The position numbers and the translations under genes were made by a program. Of a stretch of 64,000 bases of DNA, positions 45,975-53,366 are shown in pieces. The notes under the pieces are model-generated. The model ran no database searches, had not been told where the DNA came from, and saw only the letters and a list, made by a program, of their open reading frames with translations. The stretch comes from Bacteroidales bacterium (GTDB lineage Bacteria; Bacteroidota; Bacteroidia; Bacteroidales; UBA7332), in assembly GCA_028687995.1 (NCBI GenBank), contig JAQTZA010000005.1, forward strand, positions 1 to 64,000. The letters are read 5' to 3'. Numbering within the stretch: the first letter of the stretch is position 1; each line of letters opens with the position of its first letter.

Positions 45975-46700
45975 ATGATGCCAACGCTTAGCTATATAGT
46001 CCCACTCTATTTTAATCAAAAAAGTAATCAAATATTGGTTCGTGTTTTGCAAAAATACGCCACATATCATCAATCAACCCTTGATCAAATTCATTTTATA
46101 TTGGTAGATGATTGCTCGCCCATAAAGATAGAAATTCCTAACATTCCAAATTTGAATATTACCTTACTGAGAGTTACGACAGATATTAGATGGAATCAAG
46201 GCGGTGCAAGAAATTTAGGGGTAAAGTATGCATCAACGACAAAATTGTTGATGACAGACCTCGATCATGTTTTTCCAGAACGAACGCTTAATTATTTGAT
46301 AAACCGAAAATACAATTATTCCGATTTATTTCGATTTCGTCGATTCAGTGGATGGAAAAAAATAGCTTCAGGATGTAATATATTCTATTTGAATAAAAAT
46401 CTATTCGATAGCAATAAAGGGTATGATGAGATTTTTTGTGGGTATTATGGGTATGAAGATACACATTTTTTTGAAGTCCTCGAAAGAGAAGGTGTTTCTG
46501 TAAAAAAACTTCCATATTGGTATCCTGTTTTTGATTTAGCACTGGATAGAGAGACAGAATATCACTCATTAGTGAGGGATACTACCCGCAACTTGAAACT
46601 ATTGGAAGACAAACGAGAAGGCAAAGAGGAGTGGCATACAGGGTTGTCTATAAATTTTGAATGGGAGATTGTTCATTCTCAAAAAGCCGTAATAAAATAG
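45975..46700 (+). CDS. GT2-like glycosyltransferase (GT-A fold)
   Basis: 241 residues. 'PTLSYIVPLYFNQKSNQILVRVLQKYATY', 'IHFILVDDCSPI' and 'DIRWNQGGARNLGVKYASTTKLLMTDLDHVFPERTL' follow the GT-A pattern; the D-x-D-like site is 'TDLDH'. 'GYDEIFCGYYGYEDTHFFEVLEREGV' is the typical galactosyltransferase-like C-terminal acceptor block. A short tail follows. It is 27 bp after the previous glycosyltransferase and two bases from the next start, so it is co-translated with the kinase. Specific sugar unknown. Confidence 0.83.
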   Translation: MMPTLSYIVPLYFNQKSNQILVRVLQKYATYHQSTLDQIHFILVDDCSPIKIEIPNIPNLNITLLRVTTDIRWNQGGARNLGVKYASTTKLLMTDLDHVFPERTLNYLINRKYNYSDLFRFRRFSGWKKIASGCNIFYLNKNLFDSNKGYDEIFCGYYGYEDTHFFEVLEREGVSVKKLPYWYPVFDLALDRETEYHSLVRDTTRNLKLLEDKREGKEEWHTGLSINFEWEIVHSQKAVIK

Positions 46701-46701
46701 G

Positions 46702-47418
46702 ATGAAGGTAATAGACCCAACATATCAATTTCTAACTCAGTTTATCGAGAATTTACCCAATGACTTTCAAAGTCAAGGAACAGTTTTGTATAAAGAGCGC
46801 AACGAAGTTCGACTGATAGAAGTGGACGGCATAAAAGTGGTTGTCAAGAAATTTAAAGTGCCACATTTTATTAATCGAATCGCCTATACCTTTTTCAGAA
46901 AAAGTAAAGCGAGGCGATCGTATGAATTTGGTAATATTTTATGTGAGAAAGGTGTTGAAACACCACATCCAATTGCATATATAGAACAATTAAAATTTGG
47001 ACTTTTGCATGAAAGTTATTATATATGTCTGGAGTGTCCATATTCTCGACTTATGAGGGAATTCTGGAAGGGCGATATTTCGGGACGAGAAGATATTATT
47101 GTAAAATTTGCTAGATTTTCAGCAAAACTTCATAATGCTGGAGTTTATCATGTGGATTTTTCTCCTGGAAATATACTATTCGAGAAAATTGGTGATAGTG
47201 TGCAGTTCTCAATAATAGATATTAATAGAATGAAATTTCAGCACATTTCTGAAGAATTAGGCTATAAAAATTTTGAAAGGTTATGGATTAATGATGAAGC
47301 GTATAAATTGCTTGCAATAGAATATGCTCGATTAAGAGGTTTTGATAGACAAAAGGCGATTGAAAGAATAATCTTTTGGAATAATAAATTTATGAAATCT
47401 AGAAAAATTAAAAAATAA
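46702..47418 (+). CDS. Lipopolysaccharide-core kinase (Kdo/WaaP family)
   Basis: 238 residues, small protein-kinase-like fold. 'VKKFKVPHFINRIAYTFFRKSKARRSYEFGNILCEKGVETPHPIAYIE' contains the ATP-binding Lys and Glu of Kdo/WaaP kinases. 'AGVYHVDFSPGNILFE' is the catalytic loop with Asp and Asn, and 'FSIIDINRMKF' is the metal-binding DFG-like block (here D-I-N). It phosphorylates a sugar in the lipid A-core region on the cytoplasmic side. It ends the run from 39605, which makes surface glycan or lipid assembly the likely theme of the run's second half. Confidence 0.85.
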   Translation: MKVIDPTYQFLTQFIENLPNDFQSQGTVLYKERNEVRLIEVDGIKVVVKKFKVPHFINRIAYTFFRKSKARRSYEFGNILCEKGVETPHPIAYIEQLKFGLLHESYYICLECPYSRLMREFWKGDISGREDIIVKFARFSAKLHNAGVYHVDFSPGNILFEKIGDSVQFSIIDINRMKFQHISEELGYKNFERLWINDEAYKLLAIEYARLRGFDRQKAIERIIFWNNKFMKSRKIKK

Positions 47419-48403
47419 TTAGACCTTGGTGTTTTTTATATTACCAAGAAGTAGAATCAGTCCATTCGTTAGATTGTAGATCCCCTTCAACGTGTTGATA
47501 TACAGTCCCATTTAACGAAAATGTCCAGTAACGAGAAATTGGAACCGATGTTGCATTAATCCAATCTGCTAGAATAATATCTTGGTTACCAGAATACTGG
47601 AATGTTTGAACACCTGTCGATATGGGAATATTATTAGCGTAAACTGAAAAATTGGCTTGTCCCATTAAATTGATTACTATTCGTCTTGGCTCTCCAGCTG
47701 GTTTCCATCCACTGCTCCCTTTATACTCTAATTTTGCTCTAAATCTCATATATTCATAGTACGTTCGTGGCATTGGTATTGGAAGTTCTTGATAACTAAA
47801 ACCCTCAAGATAAATTTCATTTACATATTTTCTAAGACCACCAACGTATTGTGTCACGCCTCCTAATTTCTTATATGAATATTGAGAGAATTGCTTTTGA
47901 TGATTAATCAAATTACCTCCTGAAATTGTTGATCTTAGAGTCGGATTATTTATCTTCTGAATATATAGATTACCAACAATTCTTCCGTTATCAATTTGAT
48001 TTTTATGTTTGTATTCTTGCATTGAATAAGCATATAATACTCCTGCATGAAGCCAAATTATTGAATCATTGATAATTATTTCAGATTTGTCATTGAATAA
48101 TGTTTTTACTACATTTGAATATTCAGATATTATAGAATCATTTGAATTTAGCAATGTTGTATGATTCTTAATATTTGCCCAAGATTTCAATTCAGCTGAA
48201 GAGAGTTTTGATAATTCTTTGTATGTCCTATTAAATTCACTAAAACTACTAAAAATTAGCCTTGAATTGTCATTATTATGTTGATTATCAAGTTCATTTG
48301 AGCATGATGCTGTAATCATTATTAGTGATAACAGAAAAAAGATTGTTTTCATAATTGAATTGTTTTAGTTTTAAGTTATATGCCAAGGTCTAATATTATT
48401 TTT
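47411..48403. repeat. Imperfect ~20-bp inverted repeat flanking the lipoprotein gene
   Basis: Left arm 47411-47429 (AAAAATAATTAGACCTTGG). Right arm 48383-48403, whose reverse complement is the same with two extra bases. A perfect 12-bp core lies at 47418-47429 and 48383-48394. The arms enclose only the gene 47441-48352. Confidence 0.55.
47441..48352 (-). CDS. Lipoprotein of unknown function
   Basis: 303 residues. A lipobox is present ('MITASCSN', Cys near 17). The N-terminal part 'LIFSSFSEFNRTYKELSKLSSAELKSWANI' is helical and recalls DUF4848-type lipoproteins of Bacteroidetes; I am not certain of that assignment. The C-terminal half ('GGLRKYVNEIYLEGFSYQEL' onward, 'WTFSLNGTVYQHVEGDLQSNEW') is beta-rich and could bind a ligand. 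The gene is more AT-rich than its neighbours, lies on the opposite strand to both, and is enclosed by an imperfect ~20-bp inverted repeat, which together suggest a recent insertion. Confidence 0.7.
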   Translation of the reverse strand: MKTIFFLLSLIMITASCSNELDNQHNNDNSRLIFSSFSEFNRTYKELSKLSSAELKSWANIKNHTTLLNSNDSIISEYSNVVKTLFNDKSEIIINDSIIWLHAGVLYAYSMQEYKHKNQIDNGRIVGNLYIQKINNPTLRSTISGGNLINHQKQFSQYSYKKLGGVTQYVGGLRKYVNEIYLEGFSYQELPIPMPRTYYEYMRFRAKLEYKGSSGWKPAGEPRRIVINLMGQANFSVYANNIPISTGVQTFQYSGNQDIILADWINATSVPISRYWTFSLNGTVYQHVEGDLQSNEWTDSTSW

Positions 48404-48469
48404 GGTAAAAGTATATATAAATAATTTATGGTATTATATATTGTTAAACAATTCTGATTATTTAATATA

Positions 48470-48502
48470 TTTGACACTTTAAATAACATACCTTTACATT
48501 TG
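48470..48502 (+). promoter_or_regulatory. Promoter of the nitroreductase gene
   Basis: TTTG (48470-48473), 21 nt, then TACATTTG (48495-48502), a full match to the consensus. An inverted repeat TCAGAAA-N13-TTTCTGA (48507-48533) lies immediately downstream, near the expected transcription start, and could be an operator or a leader hairpin. Confidence 0.7.
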
Positions 48503-48567
48503 TATTTCAGAAATTTATTTATTTATTTTCTGATATTGATTTTATAAAGTACTTTTGAAGAAAATTT

Positions 48568-49122
48568 ATGAAAGACTATAATTCGTTTCTTGAGCTAGTA
48601 AAATCTCGCCAGAGTGATCGCACTTTTGATGCTAGTCGTCAAGTTGAAGAAGAGAAGTTGACGAGAATTTTAGAAGCAGCTAGATTGTCTCCATCGGCTT
48701 GCAATGCGCAGCCTTGGAAATTTATAGTTGTGAACGATCCGATTTTGAAGAACCAAGTGGCCGATTGCACGTCGAGCACGGTGTTGAATATGAACCACTT
48801 TACGAAACAAGCACCAGTACATATAGTGATTGTGGAAGAACCGGCGAATTTTTCCTCTCGTTTTGGCAGTTTGGTGAAGAAGAAAGAGTTTCCTCAAATT
48901 GATATTGGTATTGCTGCTGCACATCTTTGCCTTGCCGCTCAAGCGGAAGGTGTGGGCAGCTGCATCATTGGTTGGGTAGATGAAGCTAAATTGCAAAAAC
49001 TATTAGACATTCCGTCAAACAAACGCATCAGGTTAGATGTTATCTTGGGATATTCTACACAGCAAACACGAGAGAAGAAACGAAAGGAATCCGATTCTGT
49101 CATCTCGTTCAATAAATATTAG
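48568..49122 (+). CDS. Nitroreductase-family flavoprotein
   Basis: 184 residues. The FMN-binding start 'LVKSRQSDRTFDASRQVEEEKLTRILEAARLSPSACNAQPWKFIVV' is typical (R-x-S/T-x-R-x-F, then P-S-x-x-N-x-Q-P-W). 'DIGIAAAHLCLAAQAEGVGSCIIGW' is the second flavin-contact block, and the end 'RLDVILGYSTQQTREKKRKE' is the usual tail. It reduces nitro compounds or quinone-like substrates with NAD(P)H. It is followed 11 bp later by the metal-ABC permease, so the two may be co-transcribed. Confidence 0.92.
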   Translation: MKDYNSFLELVKSRQSDRTFDASRQVEEEKLTRILEAARLSPSACNAQPWKFIVVNDPILKNQVADCTSSTVLNMNHFTKQAPVHIVIVEEPANFSSRFGSLVKKKEFPQIDIGIAAAHLCLAAQAEGVGSCIIGWVDEAKLQKLLDIPSNKRIRLDVILGYSTQQTREKKRKESDSVISFNKY

Positions 49123-49133
49123 AAATTATAGAA

Positions 49134-49952
49134 ATGCTTGAGCTGCTCAAATACGCGTTTTTTCAACACGCACTTCTCGGTGGTATTTTGGTAAGTATCG
49201 CCTGCGGAATGGTGGGCACCTACATCGTAATGCGTCGTTTGGTGTTTATCAGTGGAGGTATAACTCATGCATCATTTGGAGGTATAGGGTTGGGTGTGTT
49301 TTTGGGTACAAATCCTATCGTTGTGGCATGGATTTTTGCCATTGCTTCGGCTTTTGGTGTCGAATATCTTTCAACAAAGCACAAGTTGAGAGAAGACTCT
49401 GCCATTGCTGTTCTTTGGGCATTGGGGATGGCGCTTGGAATTATTTTTCTCTATCTTACGCCTGGTTACACCATTGGAATGAGCGAATTTTTATTTGGAA
49501 ATATTCTCACCATTTCTACAGCTGATATTTATCTATTTGCAGGTTTGGTAGTTGCGTTGTTTATTGCATTCACTGTGTTATATCGTCCCATACTTTATGT
49601 AGCATTCGATCCTGAATACGCTAGAGTTTTGAAATTACCCGTGAAATTTATCGAATATATGATGATGTTTTTTGTTGCGACAACCATTGTTTTCTCCATT
49701 AGATTAGTGGGAATTGTATTGTTAATGTCGCTTGTCACGATTCCTCAAATCACAGCTGATTTGTTTACGCACGATTTTCGAAAAATGATGTTTTTCTCCG
49801 TTCTCATTGCTGTCGTTGGATGTGTTAGTGGTTTATTAATTTCTTATTTCCTGAATGTCCCTTCAGGAGCCTTCATTATTCTGGTATTGATTTCTATTTA
49901 TGGATTAAGCTGGACTTTAAAAATTCTGCTTAATAAGCAACCTGCAAAATAG
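49134..49952 (+). CDS. Metal (zinc/manganese) ABC transporter permease, ZnuB/MntB type
   Basis: 272 residues with about eight membrane helices. 'HALLGGILVSIACGMVGTYIVMRRLVFISGGITHASFGGIGLG' is the family signature around the conserved His/Asp-lined path. 'DSAIAVLWALGMALGIIFLYLTPGYTIGMSEFLFGNIL' and 'VSLVTIPQITADLFTHDFRKMMFFSVLIAVVGCVSGLLISYFLNVPSGA' complete the ABC-3 permease fold. It would pass divalent metal across the inner membrane together with an ATPase and a binding protein, neither of which is in this window. Confidence 0.93.
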   Translation: MLELLKYAFFQHALLGGILVSIACGMVGTYIVMRRLVFISGGITHASFGGIGLGVFLGTNPIVVAWIFAIASAFGVEYLSTKHKLREDSAIAVLWALGMALGIIFLYLTPGYTIGMSEFLFGNILTISTADIYLFAGLVVALFIAFTVLYRPILYVAFDPEYARVLKLPVKFIEYMMMFFVATTIVFSIRLVGIVLLMSLVTIPQITADLFTHDFRKMMFFSVLIAVVGCVSGLLISYFLNVPSGAFIILVLISIYGLSWTLKILLNKQPAK

Positions 49953-49955
49953 ACT

Positions 49956-50660
49956 TTATTTGCGTTTCAAATAGTATTGCCGCTCTTCTTCAGGAAATTT
50001 TTCTATTGCATATCTTAGCATTGTCCTTGGCATTTGAGTGGAATATTTTTCTAAAAAGGCGACTTCTACCGCTTTGTTTCTGTTTCCAACCTCACGAAGC
50101 ATCCAACCTATAGCTTTATGCATTAAGTCGTGCGAGTGATTTATCATTTTCTCCGATAAAAGCAATGTGTCGGTGTAGTCGCCGTTTCTAATGAAATCAA
50201 AAGTTGAGATTATTGCAATTCGTTGTTCCCAAAGTTGATTGCTATCCGCGAGTTGATAAAGAATAGCTCTTTCTTTGTCACGCAAATAATGACCGAGAAT
50301 GAAATGAGCCGAACTATCTACCAAATCCCAATTATTTATCTGTTTCTTATTTCTGAGATAAAGTTCTACTATCTCTCTTCTAGTCGTAGTTTCCTTTGTC
50401 TTTTGGTATTTAGCTACCATAATAAGAAGAGCTGTTAATCTGCATTCGTGATACGGGTCATGTAATAGTTTTTCGACTTCGCCTTGTGAAGTTGAAAGAT
50501 TTTTCGTTGCTATTTTTCGTTGTTCTGGTACTGTAACTCCTAAAAATAGATCTCCTTCCGCATATTCTCCTTCACCAGTTTTGAAAAATTGTTGCGATGC
50601 AAGTGCCTTTTCTTTGTTTGAATGTAATGTGAGAGCCTGTTTAATTTCTAATGCAGTCAT
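49956..50660 (-). CDS. DNA alkylation repair protein, AlkD-like HEAT-repeat family
   Basis: 234 residues, all-helical. 'FFKTGEGEYAEGDLFLGVTVPEQRKIATK' is the family start (G-x-Y-x-x-x-D-x-F-x-G-x-x-x-P). HEAT-like repeats follow ('YHECRLTALLIMVAKY', 'INNWDLVDSSAHFILGHYL', 'WEQRIAIISTFDFIRNGDY', 'HDLMHKAIGWMLREVG'), with the Trp and Asp of the 'NNWDLVD' active-site block. It removes bulky alkylated bases without base flipping. It is convergent with the permease gene (3 bp apart) and divergent from the porin. Confidence 0.9.
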   Translation of the reverse strand: MTALEIKQALTLHSNKEKALASQQFFKTGEGEYAEGDLFLGVTVPEQRKIATKNLSTSQGEVEKLLHDPYHECRLTALLIMVAKYQKTKETTTRREIVELYLRNKKQINNWDLVDSSAHFILGHYLRDKERAILYQLADSNQLWEQRIAIISTFDFIRNGDYTDTLLLSEKMINHSHDLMHKAIGWMLREVGNRNKAVEVAFLEKYSTQMPRTMLRYAIEKFPEEERQYYLKRK

Positions 50661-50711
50661 AATTTCTATTGTTTTACGAAAATAATTAATTATGACTATA
50701 AATCAGTCAGT

Positions 50712-50737
50712 TTATTAAAGAAATATTTCTTTAATAA
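50712..50737 (+). promoter_or_regulatory. 26-bp perfect palindrome in the porin promoter (candidate operator)
   Basis: The half-site TTATTAAAGAAAT (50712-50724) is followed directly by its reverse complement (50725-50737). It occupies the -33 region of the -7 element at 50750-50757, so a bound dimer would block RNA polymerase. It lies in the gap between divergent genes. Confidence 0.65.
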
Positions 50738-50749
50738 GGTTTTTCTCTT

Positions 50750-50757
50750 TACCTTTG
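50750..50757 (+). promoter_or_regulatory. Putative porin promoter -7 element
   Basis: TACCTTTG, followed by CAC, fits TAnnTTTG. The leader to the ATG at 50842 is about 80 nt; no riboswitch was recognised in it. Confidence 0.55.
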
Positions 50758-50841
50758 CACGAAATTTAGGTAGAAGGTTTCTTTAGTATTGGTTTAGACT
50801 CGCAAAACGGGAATTAGTTCTCTGCTTTTGCATGTTCTGTA

Positions 50842-51963
50842 ATGAAAGATTTTATGAAAAAGAGTATTTTTTTGGTAGTCATTTTTTCGATGCAATTTTC
50901 CTTTCTTTGTGCACAATCTTCAGAGAGTTTGCTGAATTTTTTCAAACAAAAACAACTTATCACACAACAAGAGGCTGATTCGTTAATGGCTATTGAACGT
51001 AAAATTGAGCCAAGTCGAACTATTATGCTAGTCGATAAAGTGAAATTTATGGGTTACGGGCATATAAATTATCAATATTCTGATACTTCTTCTTTGAATC
51101 ACACCTACTGCATCAAGCGTCTCATTGCTATAATTGATGCAAAACTAGCAAAAAATCTTGGCTTTCAGATTCAAAGTAATTTAGGAGCCAGTGCACAATT
51201 AATTGAGCTTTTTATAGAGTGGTCACCCAAGCAATATGCAAAGTTAAAAGCTGGTCAAATGAAGGTTCCATTTTCAATTGAAAATCAAATGTCACTTGCC
51301 GTTCTTGAAAATATTGTTGGATCTCAAGCAATTAATAATTTAGTTGGTGGTTCCGCCGATGTATTGGGCGTTTTAGGTGGTGGCGGTAGAGATATTGGTG
51401 TTCAGCTTTCAGGCGATCTTTTACATACACAAAATAGAGTGTTATTGGATTACAAAATTGGTCTTTTTAATGGGAATGGGATCAATAATATGGATAATAA
51501 TAATAGTAAAGATATGGTTGGAATGTTGACTTTTTCACCAAACAATTCTTTGAAATTTTCATCTTCCGCCTATTTTGGAACTGCAAACTATTTTTGTAAA
51601 GATTTTGGAGATACACGTCCATCCGATCATGAACGAAATCGATGGAGTGTCGGTGCAGAATTGAATGATAAACTTATTTATTGTCGGACTGAATATCTAC
51701 ACGGCAAGGATGCCTCAATAAATAAACAAGGGTTTTATGTACTCTCAAACGTCCATGTCTCAAAAGCGATTGATGTGATTGCACAATATGATTATTACAA
51801 TAAAAATATTCTTGCAACAAATCGACAATATACCAATTATGGGTTAGGTGTAAACTGGACTTTCTGTCGGAGAAGCAGATTTCAAGTTCTATATCTATAT
51901 AAAGACAATAATTTTGCGAAATCAGAAAATTCTATTTTGGGTCAGGTTCAAGTAGGATTTTAA
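50842..51963 (+). CDS. Outer-membrane porin, OprO/OprP-like
   Basis: 373 residues. A signal peptide ends near 'SFLCAQ'; an alternative ATG at 50854 would give a shorter n-region. A short helical stretch ('NFFKQKQLITQQEADSLMAIERKI') precedes the barrel. The pattern 'KFMGYGHINYQYSDT', 'LAKNLGFQIQSNLGASAQLIELFIEWSPKQYAKLKAGQMKVPFSIENQMS' and a terminal aromatic ('GQVQVGF') fits the phosphate-selective porin O/P family. It would form an anion-type diffusion channel, but the solute is unknown. Transcription is probably controlled through the 26-bp palindrome upstream. A terminator follows at 51988. Confidence 0.8.
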   Translation: MKDFMKKSIFLVVIFSMQFSFLCAQSSESLLNFFKQKQLITQQEADSLMAIERKIEPSRTIMLVDKVKFMGYGHINYQYSDTSSLNHTYCIKRLIAIIDAKLAKNLGFQIQSNLGASAQLIELFIEWSPKQYAKLKAGQMKVPFSIENQMSLAVLENIVGSQAINNLVGGSADVLGVLGGGGRDIGVQLSGDLLHTQNRVLLDYKIGLFNGNGINNMDNNNSKDMVGMLTFSPNNSLKFSSSAYFGTANYFCKDFGDTRPSDHERNRWSVGAELNDKLIYCRTEYLHGKDASINKQGFYVLSNVHVSKAIDVIAQYDYYNKNILATNRQYTNYGLGVNWTFCRRSRFQVLYLYKDNNFAKSENSILGQVQVGF

Positions 51964-51987
51964 CTATATTCGCTTATATCTTTTTTT

Positions 51988-52018
51988 AATAGCTGTCTTT
52001 TGAAGATGGCTATTTTTG
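51988..52018 (+). terminator. Terminator of the porin gene
   Basis: A 12-bp imperfect stem (51988-51999 with 52003-52014) has a 3-nt loop and a T run at 52013-52017. Confidence 0.65.
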
Positions 52019-52044
52019 TGAATGGAAGTAATTGATAATTGTAA

Positions 52045-52075
52045 TTGAATTCTTTCAGCAAAGTTTCTATCTTTG
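52045..52075 (+). promoter_or_regulatory. Promoter of the SpmA/SpmB-like gene
   Basis: TTG (52045-52047), 20 nt, then TATCTTTG (52068-52075). A second -7-like TATTTTTG lies at 52082-52089. Translation begins at 52105. Confidence 0.55.
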
Positions 52076-52104
52076 TTCTTATATTTTTGCAAAAATTACA
52101 GAAC

Positions 52105-53337
52105 ATGGTGTTAAACTACATTTGGATAGGATTTTTCCTAATAGCTTTTGTTGTCGCTTTGGTAAAGGCGATATTTTTTGGCGATCTAGAGGTTTTTTCA
52201 ACAGTAATGAACTCCACTTTTCTCTCTGCAAAGAGCGCATTTGAAATATCCCTAGGTCTAACGGGAGCATTATCACTTTGGTTAGGTTTGATGAAAGTAG
52301 GAGAAAAGGGTGGTGTGGTAAATTTTTTTGCTAGATTGATTGGTCCTCTTTTTGCAAAATTATTCCCAGAAATTCCTAAAAATCATCCAGCCATTGGGTC
52401 AATTTTTATGAATATTTCAGCAAATATGTTGGGGTTGGATAATGCTGCTACACCACTTGGATTAAAGGCGATGAAAGAGATGCAAGAGCTGAATAAAGAT
52501 CAAGATACAGCCTCCAATGCCATGATTATGTTTCTTGTTCTGAATACGTCAGGGTTGACTATCATCCCGGTAAGTATAATGGTAATAAGAGCACAGATGC
52601 ATGCCGCAAGTCCAGCTGATGTTTTTCTGCCAATTTTGATTGCTACATTCGTTTCTACGATGATTGGAATATTGTCCGTTGCGATAATGCAAAAAATAAA
52701 CCTACTGAATAAGGTTATTTTGTCTTATCTTGGAGGTTTAACAGCTTTGGTAGCAGCAATGATTTGGTATTTCTCTTCAATGCCTCAAGAGCAGATTTCT
52801 ATTATTTCAAGTTTTGGGGCCAATTTGTTATTACTTTCTATCATTGTTGGGTTTCTGGCTGCGGGATTAAGGAAAAAGCTGAATGTATATTCAACTTTTA
52901 TAGAAGGAGCTAAAGAAGGTTTTCAGACCTCTGTAACGATTATTCCTTATTTGGTGGCTATATTGGTCGGAGTGGGTATGTTCCGCGCATCAGGTGCGAT
53001 GGATATACTTACGGATTCAATCAAAGCATCGTTGGACTATTTTAATTTGAATTCCACTTTTGTAGATGCTTTACCAACTGTATTTATGAAACCGCTAAGT
53101 GGTAGTGGAGCAAGAGGGATGATGGTTGAGGCAATTAATACGTTTGGTGTGGATAGTTTGATAGGGCGTATGGTATCTATTGTTCAAGGTTCTGCAGATA
53201 CTACATTCTATATTATTGCTGTCTATTTTGGTAGTGTAGGAGTGCGCAATACAAGATATGCTGTGGGTGCTGGGTTATTGGCCGATATTGGTGGTGCAAT
53301 AGCGGCGATATCGGTTACATACCTATTTTTTGGATAA
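52105..53337 (+). CDS. Fused SpmA-SpmB-type nucleoside-recognition (Gate) membrane protein
   Basis: About 410 residues from the ATG at 52105; the longer frame starting TTG at 52045 contains the promoter and is rejected. Two nucleoside-recognition (Gate) halves are present: 'STFLSAKSAFEISLGLTGALSLWLGLMKVGEKGG' with 'FMNISANMLGLDNAATPLGLKAMKEMQ', and 'FIEGAKEGFQTSVTIIPYLVAILVGVGMFRASGAMDIL' with 'PLSGSGARGMMVEAINTFGVDSLIGRMVSIVQGSADTTFYIIAVYFGSVG'. These match Bacillus SpmA and SpmB, here joined in one protein as is common in Bacteroidetes. It is a multi-spanning transporter-like protein whose substrate is unknown; this organism is not expected to sporulate. Confidence 0.9.
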   Translation: MVLNYIWIGFFLIAFVVALVKAIFFGDLEVFSTVMNSTFLSAKSAFEISLGLTGALSLWLGLMKVGEKGGVVNFFARLIGPLFAKLFPEIPKNHPAIGSIFMNISANMLGLDNAATPLGLKAMKEMQELNKDQDTASNAMIMFLVLNTSGLTIIPVSIMVIRAQMHAASPADVFLPILIATFVSTMIGILSVAIMQKINLLNKVILSYLGGLTALVAAMIWYFSSMPQEQISIISSFGANLLLLSIIVGFLAAGLRKKLNVYSTFIEGAKEGFQTSVTIIPYLVAILVGVGMFRASGAMDILTDSIKASLDYFNLNSTFVDALPTVFMKPLSGSGARGMMVEAINTFGVDSLIGRMVSIVQGSADTTFYIIAVYFGSVGVRNTRYAVGAGLLADIGGAIAAISVTYLFFG

Positions 53338-53366
53338 AAAGAAAGGCGCTTATGCGCCTTTCTTTT
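53337..53366. terminator. Bidirectional terminator between convergent genes
   Basis: A perfect 13-bp stem (53337-53349 with 53354-53366) has a TTAT loop and is rich in A on one side and T on the other. It serves both the SpmA/B-like gene and the T9SS operon. Confidence 0.85.

Noticed and set aside
50758-50841. A riboswitch in the ~80-nt leader of the porin gene
   Set aside because: No cobalamin, TPP, preQ1 or other riboswitch core that I know is present; the leader is too short for most classes.
52045-52104. TTG start 20 codons upstream for the SpmA/SpmB-like gene
   Set aside because: The stretch contains the promoter elements and does not look like protein of this family; the ATG at 52105 begins the conserved region.
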